From Algibacter miyuki (lineage in GTDB: Bacteria; Bacteroidota; Bacteroidia; Flavobacteriales; Flavobacteriaceae), in assembly GCF_030409805.1 (NCBI RefSeq), contig NZ_JAUFQP010000013.1, positions 502,501 through 566,500 of the forward strand: 64,000 bases of DNA, read 5' to 3'. Positions 9,941 through 17,912 of this stretch are shown one piece after another. Below the pieces are notes generated by a model. That model was not told where the DNA came from. It saw nothing but the letters and a program-made list of their open reading frames with translations, and made no database searches. Position numbers and translations under genes: made by a program. Every line of letters starts with the position of its first letter. Position 1 is the stretch's first letter.

Positions 9941-11206
9941 ATGAACAAGGAACACAATACCTACTTTCCGAGTCTTGATAAAATAAAGGAAGCAGCCAAT
10001 GCTATTAAAAATGTATCGGCAGTGACACCTTTAGGTCAAAGCCTACGTTACTCGGAGTTTTTTGGTGCTAATATTTTATTAAAACGCGAAGATTTACAGC
10101 AAGTACGCTCGTATAAAATTCGTGGCGCTTACAATAAAATTAGCTCTTTAACTGCCGAAGAATCTCAAAAAGGTGTGGTATGCGCTAGTGCCGGAAACCA
10201 TGCGCAAGGTGTGGCTTTGTCTTGTAAATTACTAAAAATAAAAGGCACTATTTATATGCCGTCTCCAACTCCAAACCAGAAAATAGAGCAGGTTAAAATG
10301 TTTGGTGGCGACTATATAGATATTAAAATTGAAGGTGATACATTCGACGATGCGAACCATGCAGCCGTGCAAGAATGTGATGCTTTAGGAAAAATATTTA
10401 TCCATCCATTTAATGATGAAAAAGTTATTGAAGGGCAAGGTACAGTAGGTTTAGAAATTTTAGAACAAACCACAGTGCCTATAGATTATGTGTTTATTGC
10501 TGTTGGTGGTGGCGGATTGGCATCTGGATTATCCACTGTATTTTCCGAGTTATCTCCAAATACTAAAGTGATTGGTGTTGAGCCAGAAGGCGCTCCATCG
10601 ATGTCTACGTCTATTAAAAATAATAAAAACACAGAGATAGAACATATTGAAAAGTTTATTGACGGTGCCGCTGTAAAACGGGTGGGCGATTTAACATTCC
10701 CAATATGCAAAGCCAATTTACACGCCATGATTACGGTTCCGGAGGGGAAAGTATGTCAAACCATTTTAGAGCTTTATAATAAGGATGCTATTGTGGTAGA
10801 ACCGGCTGGAGCTTTAAGTATTTCTGCGTTAGATTTTTATGCTGAAGAAATAAAAGGAAAAAATGTAGTCTGTGTTGTTTCAGGAAGTAATAATGATATT
10901 ACCCGAACAGCAGAAATTAAAGAGCGCGCCTTACTTTATGCGAATTTAAAACACTATTTTATTGTGAAATTTCCACAAAGAGCGGGAGCCTTAAAACAAT
11001 TTGTAGCCGAAATTTTAGGTCCAAACGATGATATCACGCATTTTGAATATACCAAAAAAACCAACCGCGAAAACGGGGCAGCCGTTGTAGGTATTCAGTT
11101 AAAATCGGCAGACGATTTAGCACCACTCATAGCAAAAATGAAAGCCAATAATTTCTTTGGCGATTATTTGAATGATAAGCCTGAATTGTTTCAGTTTTTG
11201 GTGTAA
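9941..11206 (+). CDS. ilvA: Threonine ammonia-lyase (threonine deaminase)
   Basis: Converts threonine to 2-ketobutyrate, the entry to isoleucine. The 421-residue protein has the PLP lysine in SYKIRGAYNK near residue 58, the glycine-rich PLP-phosphate loop VGGGGLASG, and a C-terminal ACT-like domain from about residue 330 (HYFIVKFPQRAGALKQFV). This is the single-ACT form, shorter than the 514-residue E. coli enzyme. It follows ilvC on the same strand, but a strong hairpin separates them. Confidence 0.95.
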   Translation: MNKEHNTYFPSLDKIKEAANAIKNVSAVTPLGQSLRYSEFFGANILLKREDLQQVRSYKIRGAYNKISSLTAEESQKGVVCASAGNHAQGVALSCKLLKIKGTIYMPSPTPNQKIEQVKMFGGDYIDIKIEGDTFDDANHAAVQECDALGKIFIHPFNDEKVIEGQGTVGLEILEQTTVPIDYVFIAVGGGGLASGLSTVFSELSPNTKVIGVEPEGAPSMSTSIKNNKNTEIEHIEKFIDGAAVKRVGDLTFPICKANLHAMITVPEGKVCQTILELYNKDAIVVEPAGALSISALDFYAEEIKGKNVVCVVSGSNNDITRTAEIKERALLYANLKHYFIVKFPQRAGALKQFVAEILGPNDDITHFEYTKKTNRENGAAVVGIQLKSADDLAPLIAKMKANNFFGDYLNDKPELFQFLV

Positions 11207-11343
11207 ACTGTCTTGTTTTAGCTTAAAGTTGGGTATGTTTAGTGTATTTCTTTGCGAAAACGTTTTAGTTATATACATATTAAACTGTTGTAATTGAAGT
11301 GTTAAGAATTTGATATTTCTTCGTACAATAGCTATGTTTAATG

Positions 11344-11372
11344 TTGTTTCATCGGGAATATTGATATCTTTA
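11344..11372 (+). promoter_or_regulatory. Candidate gapN promoter
   Basis: TTG (11344-11346) and TATCTTTA (11365-11372) are 18 nt apart. The second differs from TAnnTTTG at its last base. The ATG is 28 nt downstream. Confidence 0.35.
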
Positions 11373-11400
11373 CTAGACTAGAAATTCAATAATTTTTAAT

Positions 11401-12993
11401 ATGAAAACAACTTTTAAAGATATTCCAGAAGCGTATAAAATAGATTCATTATTACATCAATCTACCTATCTTGTCAATGGCGAGCTAAAGCAATGGGAAG
11501 GTGAAACAGCTGAAGTGTATTCTACCATTTCATCTACAGCGGATTATAAGCATACCATTTTAGGAACCATTCCGCAGTTAGGCGAAGCCGAAGCGTTAGA
11601 AGCTTTAGATTCCGCAACAAACGCCTATAATAAAGGGCAAGGTTTATGGCCAACCATGAAAGTAATCGATCGAATTGCTTGCATGGAAAAGTTTGTTGAA
11701 GAAATGAAAACCAAACGTGAAGAAGTTGTAAAACTACTCATGTGGGAAATAGGTAAAAACCTTCCAGATTCAGAAAAAGAATTCGATAGAACTGTCGATT
11801 ATATTTACGATACCATCGAAGCTTATAAACAAATTGATAGAGACTCTGCAAAGTTTGAAAAAAACTCTGGGGTTTATGCACATATTCGTCGTGGGCCACT
11901 TGGTGTTGTACTTTGTTTAGGACCTTATAATTATCCTTTAAACGAAACTTTTACTTTATTAATTCCAGCATTAATCATGGGTAATCCTGTGGTTTTTAAA
12001 CCTGCTAAAATTGGAGTATTATTAATTTCTCCTTTATTAGAAGCTTTTCAAAAGAGTTTCCCAAAAGGTGTGGTTAATATTGTTTATGGTCGAGGTCGTG
12101 TTTTGGCAACACCAATAATGCAATCGGGTAAAGTTGATGTTTTAGCATTAATTGGTAACAGTAAATCGGCAAATGCATTGCAAGCACAACACCCAAAGGG
12201 AAACAGATTACGTATGGTTTTAGGTTTAGAAGCTAAAAATCCAGCCATTATTTTACCAGATGCCGACTTAGATTTGGCAGTAGAGGAGTGTATTGCAGGA
12301 ACACTATCTTTTAACGGACAACGCTGTACAGCTTTAAAAGTAATATATGTACATGAATCTGTAGTCGAGGAGTTTAATAGATTATTCGCCTTCAAAGTCG
12401 ATCAACTTAAATTTGGAAACCCGTGGGAAGCAGGTTCAAAATTAACGCCACTTCCAGAAGTAGAAAAGCCAGCTTATATTCAAGAATTAATTGATGATGC
12501 TAAGGAAAAAGGAGCGGAAATTTTAAATAAAAAAGGAGGAGAAACTACCGAAAACTTTATTTTTCCAGCAGTACTTTATCCAGTAACAAAAGATATGCGT
12601 GTATTTAAAGAAGAACAATTTGGACCAGTGGTTCCTGTAGTTTCTTTTTCAGATATTGAAGAACCTCTTCATGATATGGCAGAATCTGATTACGGACAAC
12701 AGGTGAGTTTGTTTGGTCAAAATGTCCATACATTATCACCGTTAATTGATACTTTGGTTAACTTGGTTTGTCGTGTAAATTTAAATAGTTCCTGTCAACG
12801 TGGACCAGATGTATACCCTTTTACAGGAAGAAAAGATTCTGCTTACGGTACATTAAGTGTGCACGATGCCTTGCGATCGTTTTCTATTAGAACCTTTGTG
12901 GCATCTAAAGACAATGCTTATAATAATGCCATTTTAAAAGAATTATTAGAAAAGAAAACCTCTAATTTTATTAGTACAGATTATATTTTGTAA
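11401..12993 (+). CDS. gapN: NADP-dependent glyceraldehyde-3-phosphate dehydrogenase-like aldehyde dehydrogenase
   Basis: Aldehyde dehydrogenase superfamily, 530 residues. The catalytic Cys309 lies in [10 protein letters not shown] and the general-base Glu277 in [11 protein letters not shown]. The overall pattern ([20 protein letters not shown] near residue 115; [15 protein letters not shown] near 185) is like non-phosphorylating GAPDH, which oxidises glyceraldehyde 3-phosphate straight to 3-phosphoglycerate and yields NADPH. It stands alone between ilvA and azurin. The superfamily is certain; the GapN substrate is likely but another aldehyde is possible. Confidence 0.85.
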   Translation: MKTTFKDIPEAYKIDSLLHQSTYLVNGELKQWEGETAEVYSTISSTADYKHTILGTIPQLGEAEALEALDSATNAYNKGQGLWPTMKVIDRIACMEKFVEEMKTKREEVVKLLMWEIGKNLPDSEKEFDRTVDYIYDTIEAYKQIDRDSAKFEKNSGVYAHIRRGPLGVVLCLGPYNYPLNETFTLLIPALIMGNPVVFKPAKIGVLLISPLLEAFQKSFPKGVVNIVYGRGRVLATPIMQSGKVDVLALIGNSKSANALQAQHPKGNRLRMVLGLEAKNPAIILPDADLDLAVEECIAGTLSFNGQRCTALKVIYVHESVVEEFNRLFAFKVDQLKFGNPWEAGSKLTPLPEVEKPAYIQELIDDAKEKGAEILNKKGGETTENFIFPAVLYPVTKDMRVFKEEQFGPVVPVVSFSDIEEPLHDMAESDYGQQVSLFGQNVHTLSPLIDTLVNLVCRVNLNSSCQRGPDVYPFTGRKDSAYGTLSVHDALRSFSIRTFVASKDNAYNNAILKELLEKKTSNFISTDYIL

Positions 12994-13071
12994 ACCTTAA
13001 AACAGAAGGTAATATACTTGTTTTAAAGGGATAAACTTTTTTAGGAATCACTAAAGAAGTCCTTAGTAATT

Positions 13072-13126
13072 AGGCTTATTTTAGTGCATAATTTTTCAGT
13101 GAAAAATATTGCACTAAAATAAGCCT
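13072..13126 (+). terminator. Long perfect inverted repeat after gapN
   Basis: AGGCTTATTTTAGTGCA (13072-13088) and its exact complement (13110-13126) make a 17-bp stem, and the loop holds a second stem, ATTTTTC/GAAAAAT. There is only a weak T-run on plus. It probably ends gapN transcription, and its 3' arm overlaps the azurin promoter region. Confidence 0.6.
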
Positions 13127-13143
13127 TTATATGTTTATATTTG
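13109..13143 (+). promoter_or_regulatory. Candidate azurin promoter
   Basis: TATATTTG at 13136-13143 matches TAnnTTTG. TTG at 13109-13111 is 24 nt upstream, slightly beyond the usual spacing. The ATG is 44 nt downstream. Confidence 0.45.
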
Positions 13144-13187
13144 GTACACTATATTTAAATTAAACTAAATTTTTAAAACCAAATTAA

Positions 13188-13697
13188 ATGAAAATAGCAA
13201 AGTATGTATTAGTTGCTGCTTGTTCAGCAGTTGTATTAATCGGATGTGGAGGAAAAGAAGAGAAAAAGAAAGAAGGTTTTTCTTATGATAAAAAAACAGA
13301 GGTTGTTAAGGCTGTAGAAACCAATCCAAACGATGTGGTTATTACGGGTAATGATGCTATGCAATTTAATAAGAAAGAAATTCGAGTTAAAGCAGGCCAG
13401 AAAGTAAAAATCACATTAAAACATATTGGTAAAATGGACAAAAATGTCATGGGACATAATTTTGTTTTATTAAAACAAGGTGTAAATGTAGCTACTTTCG
13501 GAAATAGTGCTGCTGTAGCTAAAGCAACAGATTATATTCCTGCAGATTCTCAGGATGTTATCGCACATACAGGCATTGTTGGTGCTGGCGAAACAGTAAC
13601 TGTAGAATTTGACGCACCAGCTGTAGGAACTTACGATTTTTTATGTAGTTTCCCTGGTCATTATGCTATGATGAAAGGTAAATTTATTGTAGAATAA
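13188..13697 (+). CDS. Azurin-like type 1 blue copper lipoprotein
   Basis: Small periplasmic or membrane-anchored electron carrier. The signal peptide ends in a lipobox (LIGC, Cys20), followed by a charged linker. The cupredoxin domain follows with the copper ligands visible: His90 (MGHNF) and then Cys153-x4-His158-x3-Met162, the same spacing as azurin Cys112/His117/Met121. It is 169 residues with the anchor. The next gene on the same strand encodes a haem c-containing dehydrogenase-like protein, a plausible electron-transfer partner. Confidence 0.93.
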   Translation: MKIAKYVLVAACSAVVLIGCGGKEEKKKEGFSYDKKTEVVKAVETNPNDVVITGNDAMQFNKKEIRVKAGQKVKITLKHIGKMDKNVMGHNFVLLKQGVNVATFGNSAAVAKATDYIPADSQDVIAHTGIVGAGETVTVEFDAPAVGTYDFLCSFPGHYAMMKGKFIVE

Positions 13698-13710
13698 ATT
13701 CAAAATAATT

Positions 13711-13770
13711 TATGCGTTAAATCCTTGTCTTGTTATGGTCTACAAAGATATAACAACACAAGGATTTTTT
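13711..13770 (+). terminator. Terminator after azurin
   Basis: ATCCTTGT plus TTGTTAT on the left pair with ATAACAA plus ACAAGGAT on the right, followed by eight T. It separates the azurin gene from the next one. Confidence 0.85.
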
Positions 13771-13973
13771 TTGTAGAACTAGAACCGTTGTCCCTAACGT
13801 CTGGTTTCGATTTAATTTCTCTAAAGATTAAGTAAGCTGCCTTTTTTGATGCAATAGTTATAGTGCTAGAGTTTTAATTTATCATAAAGAATTCGTTTTA
13901 TGGTGAAATAAAAGCCTTACTTACCAAATTAGTATCGTGTTTTTAACATATAAATAATATAAATTAAGCTAAT

Positions 13974-16208
13974 ATGAAAATTAAAAATATCAGTGTTTTA
14001 TCGCTGGTTTTATTAACGTTTTTCAACTGTGAGAAGAAAGAGTATGTTGATAAAATTTATGAAAAACCAGAAATAGTAAAAGACCCATCTTCAGCATTTC
14101 TTTCACCAGAAGAAAGCATGAAAACATTTTATTTACCAGAAGGTTATAGAGTAGAACTTGTTGCAAGTGAGCCTATGATTGATGAGCCTGTAACTATTGC
14201 TTGGGATGGAAACGGGCGTATGTATGTAGCAGAAATGAATACCTACATGCAAGATGTTAATGGTAGTGGTACTAATAGAAATATTAGTAGAATTAAAATG
14301 CTTGAAGATTTAGATGGTGATGGTAAAATGGATAAAAGCACTGTTTTTATTGATAGCTTATTGTTGCCAAGAATGATTTTACCTCTTGAAAATGAATTAA
14401 TTGTTAATGAAACATTTTCATATGATTTGTGGAGTTATAAAGATACTGATGGAGATGGCGTAGCTGATAAAAAAGAACGTGTTTACTACAATCCAAACCG
14501 TCGTGGAGGAAATTTAGAACACCAACAAAGTGGACTTATTTGGAATTTAGATAACTGGGCATATACAACATACAATCCCGTTAGGTTTAAGTTTAAAAGT
14601 AATGGTAAGGTAGAAGTAGACTCTTTAGAAAACATGCCAAATAGAGGGCAATGGGGACTTACCCAAGATGATTTAGGAAATATGTACTACTCTTCTGCAG
14701 GAAGTGAAAATCCAGCTTACGGATTTCAACAACCACCAGTATATGGCGAGTTTAATGCAAAAGGTAGACTTGCTGAAGGTTTTGTACAACCTTGGCCAGT
14801 AGTTGGAACTCCAGATGTTCAAGGAGGAACAAAAAGACTACGAGAAGATGGTACACTTAACCATTTTACAGGAACTGCTGGACAAGAAATTTATAGAGGA
14901 CATAAATTGCCTTCCGATTTATATGGTGATCTTTTTATTCCAGAACCTGTAGGAAGATTGATTCGTAGAGCGAAAATAAAAAATGAAAATGGTAAAAAGG
15001 TGGTATATAACGCTTACGATAAAGCTGAGTTTATGGCCTCAACAGATTTAAATTTTAGACCGTTACAAGCAAAAACAGGTCCAGATGGAGCTCTTTATAT
15101 TGTGGATATGTATCGTGGTATTATTCAAGAAAGTAACTGGACCAAAAAAGGAAGTTTCTTAAGACCAGTTATTGAGCGTAAAGGCTTAGATAAAAACATT
15201 GGAAAAGGTAGAATTTATAGAATTGTACATGAAGATATTGCCTTAGATAAAAAACCGAACTTAATCGGAAAGAAAGCTTCAGAATTAATTGAATATTTAG
15301 GACATCGTAATGGATGGTACAGAAATACAGCCCAAAAGTTAATTGTTTTAAGAGGTGATACATCTGTTATTCCAGAATTACAAGCTTTAGCTAGAGATAA
15401 TACTTCTTTTATGGATGGCTTATTTAATAGTGATAAAGACTTCGGTTTAGAACGAGTAACAGCACTTTGGACGCTTGAAGGTATGGATAATATTGATAAA
15501 ACCTTAATAACTGAAAAATTACAAGACGAAGATTATCGTGTTAGACTTACTGCAATAAGGTTAAGTGAGAATTTCTTAAAAGCAGGAGATACAGATATTC
15601 TTCAAGATTTAGAAAAAGTAATTTCTGATGTTGATGTAAATGTGGTAAATCAATTGGCTTTAAGTTTACGTTACAGTAAAGATAAAAAAGCAACAGAATT
15701 GCTTCACGTTATTAATGAAAAATATGAAGGTCACGAAATTATCTCACATGCCGTTGTTGAAAGTTTAAAGAAAGATGATTCTCAACTAGCGCAACTTAAA
15801 AAGAAAATTTCAGGAAGAGGTTTGGGATCAAGATTAAGTATTGTTAACGGTTACGATTCTTATAAACAACTATGTATCACCTGTCATGGTGCCGATTTAA
15901 AAGGTATACCAACAGAAGACGGTGGTCTTATTGCGCCATCTTTAATTGGTAGCGCAAGGGTTACCGGAGACAAGGGGATACTAAGTAAAATTTTATTAAA
16001 CGGTCTTATTGGTCCTATTGAAGGTAAAGAGTATGGTATAATGATGCCTTTAAAAGATAATAGCGATCAATGGATTGCAGATGTGCTTAGTTATGTTAGA
16101 GCAATGAATGATGCTGATAATGTAGACCGAAAAGTGGTTAGAAATGCTAGAGCAGAATCTAAAGACAGAGAAGATTACTGGACTTTAGAAGAGCTTTATA
16201 AAAATTAA
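13974..16208 (+). CDS. PVC-type haem c / membrane-bound dehydrogenase-like lipoprotein
   Basis: A 744-residue exported protein. The N-terminus looks like a lipoprotein signal (TFFNC, Cys19). Residues about 55-420 form a beta-propeller dehydrogenase-like domain (ERVYYNPNRRGGNLEHQQSG; YIVDMYRG), as in the large putative dehydrogenases of Planctomycetes and Bacteroidota. Residues about 430-610 are helical HEAT-like repeats. A cytochrome c domain follows with CITCH at 634-638 and a downstream MMP Met-ligand motif (GIMMPLKD). It probably oxidises a sugar-like substrate and passes electrons through its haem, perhaps to the azurin upstream. The substrate cannot be read. Confidence 0.85.
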   Translation: MKIKNISVLSLVLLTFFNCEKKEYVDKIYEKPEIVKDPSSAFLSPEESMKTFYLPEGYRVELVASEPMIDEPVTIAWDGNGRMYVAEMNTYMQDVNGSGTNRNISRIKMLEDLDGDGKMDKSTVFIDSLLLPRMILPLENELIVNETFSYDLWSYKDTDGDGVADKKERVYYNPNRRGGNLEHQQSGLIWNLDNWAYTTYNPVRFKFKSNGKVEVDSLENMPNRGQWGLTQDDLGNMYYSSAGSENPAYGFQQPPVYGEFNAKGRLAEGFVQPWPVVGTPDVQGGTKRLREDGTLNHFTGTAGQEIYRGHKLPSDLYGDLFIPEPVGRLIRRAKIKNENGKKVVYNAYDKAEFMASTDLNFRPLQAKTGPDGALYIVDMYRGIIQESNWTKKGSFLRPVIERKGLDKNIGKGRIYRIVHEDIALDKKPNLIGKKASELIEYLGHRNGWYRNTAQKLIVLRGDTSVIPELQALARDNTSFMDGLFNSDKDFGLERVTALWTLEGMDNIDKTLITEKLQDEDYRVRLTAIRLSENFLKAGDTDILQDLEKVISDVDVNVVNQLALSLRYSKDKKATELLHVINEKYEGHEIISHAVVESLKKDDSQLAQLKKKISGRGLGSRLSIVNGYDSYKQLCITCHGADLKGIPTEDGGLIAPSLIGSARVTGDKGILSKILLNGLIGPIEGKEYGIMMPLKDNSDQWIADVLSYVRAMNDADNVDRKVVRNARAESKDREDYWTLEELYKN

Positions 16209-16226
16209 AAGTATTTAATTTAGTAA

Positions 16227-16262
16227 CAAAAAAAGTTGGATGTAAATCCAACTTTTTTTTTG
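16227..16262 (+). terminator. Terminator after the cytochrome gene
   Basis: AAGTTGGAT and ATCCAACTT surround a short GTAA loop and are followed by nine or more T. Confidence 0.88.
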
Positions 16263-16278
16263 TTTTAAAACGTTCTAG

Positions 16279-16410
16279 CTAAAAATTAAATAGCCATCCA
16301 AAATGGAGATTCCCTCTAGATTTATCCCCCGAAGTCCATACCTAAGTTTCATAAAGTCTGAGTCTTCCATCGCTTTCGTTTTTATTTGTTGGGTGGCAAG
16401 TGTCCGTTAT
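16279..16410 (-). pseudogene. Possible remnant of an outer-membrane protein C-terminus
   Basis: On the minus strand one frame runs TLATQQIKTKAMEDSDFMKL and continues to about RYG. Another frame then gives TSGDKSRGNLHFGWLFNF and a stop. A single frameshift near 16335 would join them into a protein ending in Phe with alternating aromatic residues, typical of a beta-barrel terminus. No start or upstream part remains. The rest of 16263-16658 shows nothing recognisable. The reading is speculative. Confidence 0.25.
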
Positions 16411-16658
16411 TAGTTTGCTTCTTTTTTAATTCTAAAAACTCTTCTTTTTGGTTTTAAGTTATTCATTGTTAGTTTTTTAAGTAATGTAAAATGCCTAATC
16501 TTGGGTATTGATAGCGTGTTATATAAACAATATATTTAAGTATTGATTCTGAGATTTTCTAGAGTGTCTCAATTCAATCTTATATAAAGGTTTGTACAAA
16601 GCTGTCAGGGATGCCGAAAACTGGATAGAGTAGGTGAGAAAACTTAAAAAACAATATT

Positions 16659-17564
16659 ATGGATAATTTAAGAGCATTGCAATTGGCTATGCATAGCGAA
16701 ATTGCAAACGAGAGAAATGCAGAGATGGAAGCCATTCAAACAGCAGAAAAGGAAGCTTCAAAAAGTTGTGAGAAAAAGGTGAAAATGTATAATGACCATT
16801 TTAAGGGACTTGAAATGGATGTTGAAAAAAATGAAGCATATAATAGAGCGTTAACCGATTTAAGCGATACTGAAATAAAAAAAATACAGGAGAAACTAGG
16901 TGGCGGTAATGCGCCAGATTTCATGATTTCTCCTGAAGAAATGGAAGCAGAATCTATTGATAGTTCTTTAATTGGAGGCGGAAATCATATCGTATATCCA
17001 TCTTCCGTTCAGGCATTTTCAACACAGGAAGATAGTCCAGATGCTGTTGCGGCACGAACTGTTGTTAATAATGGATCTACACAAAACCGATGGAATTGGG
17101 CTAAAGGAGCCGGCTCTGGAATTTCAGGAACAGGTGCTGCGTCTAACACGCAATGGGTAGAATTCGGATTTTGGTTTAAGCCAACTTCTTCAAGGGTTTA
17201 TAGTATAGTACCTCGAAATGTTTTTAGAGGCTATTATATTGTTAAGGCAGACGATGAATGGTTTAATTCTAAATATGCTAAGGCAAGCGTAGATGTTTGG
17301 ATTAATGTAAAACAGTACAACTGGAAAGGTTGGTCTAAACACAACGTAATGACTACAGCAAATGATAACATAAATAAAAATAGCCGATTAGATACTAATA
17401 GAAGTCATTACCATTCTGCGTTGTTAGGTGGAGGCGATTGGGCTTTTATACGTGTAGCTGTGCGAATGTATGTCTACGCAAGAGGTGGCGGATCTTATGC
17501 CGAATTAAATTTTGCAACCGGAAATGCAAATTATTTAAAAACACCATATTGCATTATTAATTAG
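16659..17564 (+). CDS. Unrecognised 301-residue protein, helical N-terminus and beta-rich C-terminus
   Basis: I do not recognise this protein. Residues 1-85 are highly charged and heptad-like (EIANERNAEMEAIQTAEKEA), probably a helical hairpin or coiled coil. Residues 90-140 are Gly/Ser/Asn-rich linker. Residues 140-301 are rich in Trp, Tyr and alternating hydrophobics (WVEFGFWFKP; WAFIRVAVRMYVYARGGGSY), as in a beta-sandwich or lectin-like fold. There is no signal peptide or membrane segment. Codon use looks normal. It stands alone between terminators, next to a possible gene remnant, which suggests an accessory locus. Confidence 0.75.
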   Translation: MDNLRALQLAMHSEIANERNAEMEAIQTAEKEASKSCEKKVKMYNDHFKGLEMDVEKNEAYNRALTDLSDTEIKKIQEKLGGGNAPDFMISPEEMEAESIDSSLIGGGNHIVYPSSVQAFSTQEDSPDAVAARTVVNNGSTQNRWNWAKGAGSGISGTGAASNTQWVEFGFWFKPTSSRVYSIVPRNVFRGYYIVKADDEWFNSKYAKASVDVWINVKQYNWKGWSKHNVMTTANDNINKNSRLDTNRSHYHSALLGGGDWAFIRVAVRMYVYARGGGSYAELNFATGNANYLKTPYCIIN

Positions 17565-17678
17565 ATATTACGGCTTGTTTTATTACACATGTTTTATTGA
17601 AATATAAAATGTTGAAAAAAATAAGTGCATGACGTTGCTTTAAAAGTGTAACAAATATCAAGTAATATGTATTATAAA

Positions 17679-17713
17679 ACCCCTCAGAATAATGTTCAAT
17701 TCTAAGGGGTTTA
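17679..17713 (+). terminator. Terminator after the 301-residue protein gene
   Basis: AAACCCCT-AGAAT pairs with ATTCT-AGGGGTTT, each arm with one unpaired base, followed by an AT-rich tail. Confidence 0.75.
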
Positions 17714-17730
17714 TACATTTTATATTTCGT

Positions 17731-17900
17731 GGGCGGGTTTTTAAGAAAAATAAAAACCGCGCTATCCACTATATCTTTTTGTAAAGCAGTAGCGTATTAA
17801 TATCAATATGTGGCATTTCAAATAGAAAACTGCTCGTTAAACTAAAGTTCAGTCTATTTAAAGCTTTACAAAAAGGATGCCGCTGCTATCGCTCCCGCAC
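17731..17900 (-). ncRNA. Flavo-1-like structured element, copy B
   Basis: Minus-strand copy starting 12 nt after the TonB receptor stop codon. It shows GCGGG...CCCGC as the closing stem, AGCAGCGGCATCCTTTTT in the 5' half and AAAAAGATATAGTGGATAGC in the 3' half. Same orientation as the gene it follows. Confidence 0.65.
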
Positions 17901-17912
17901 TTATCTGCCAAG

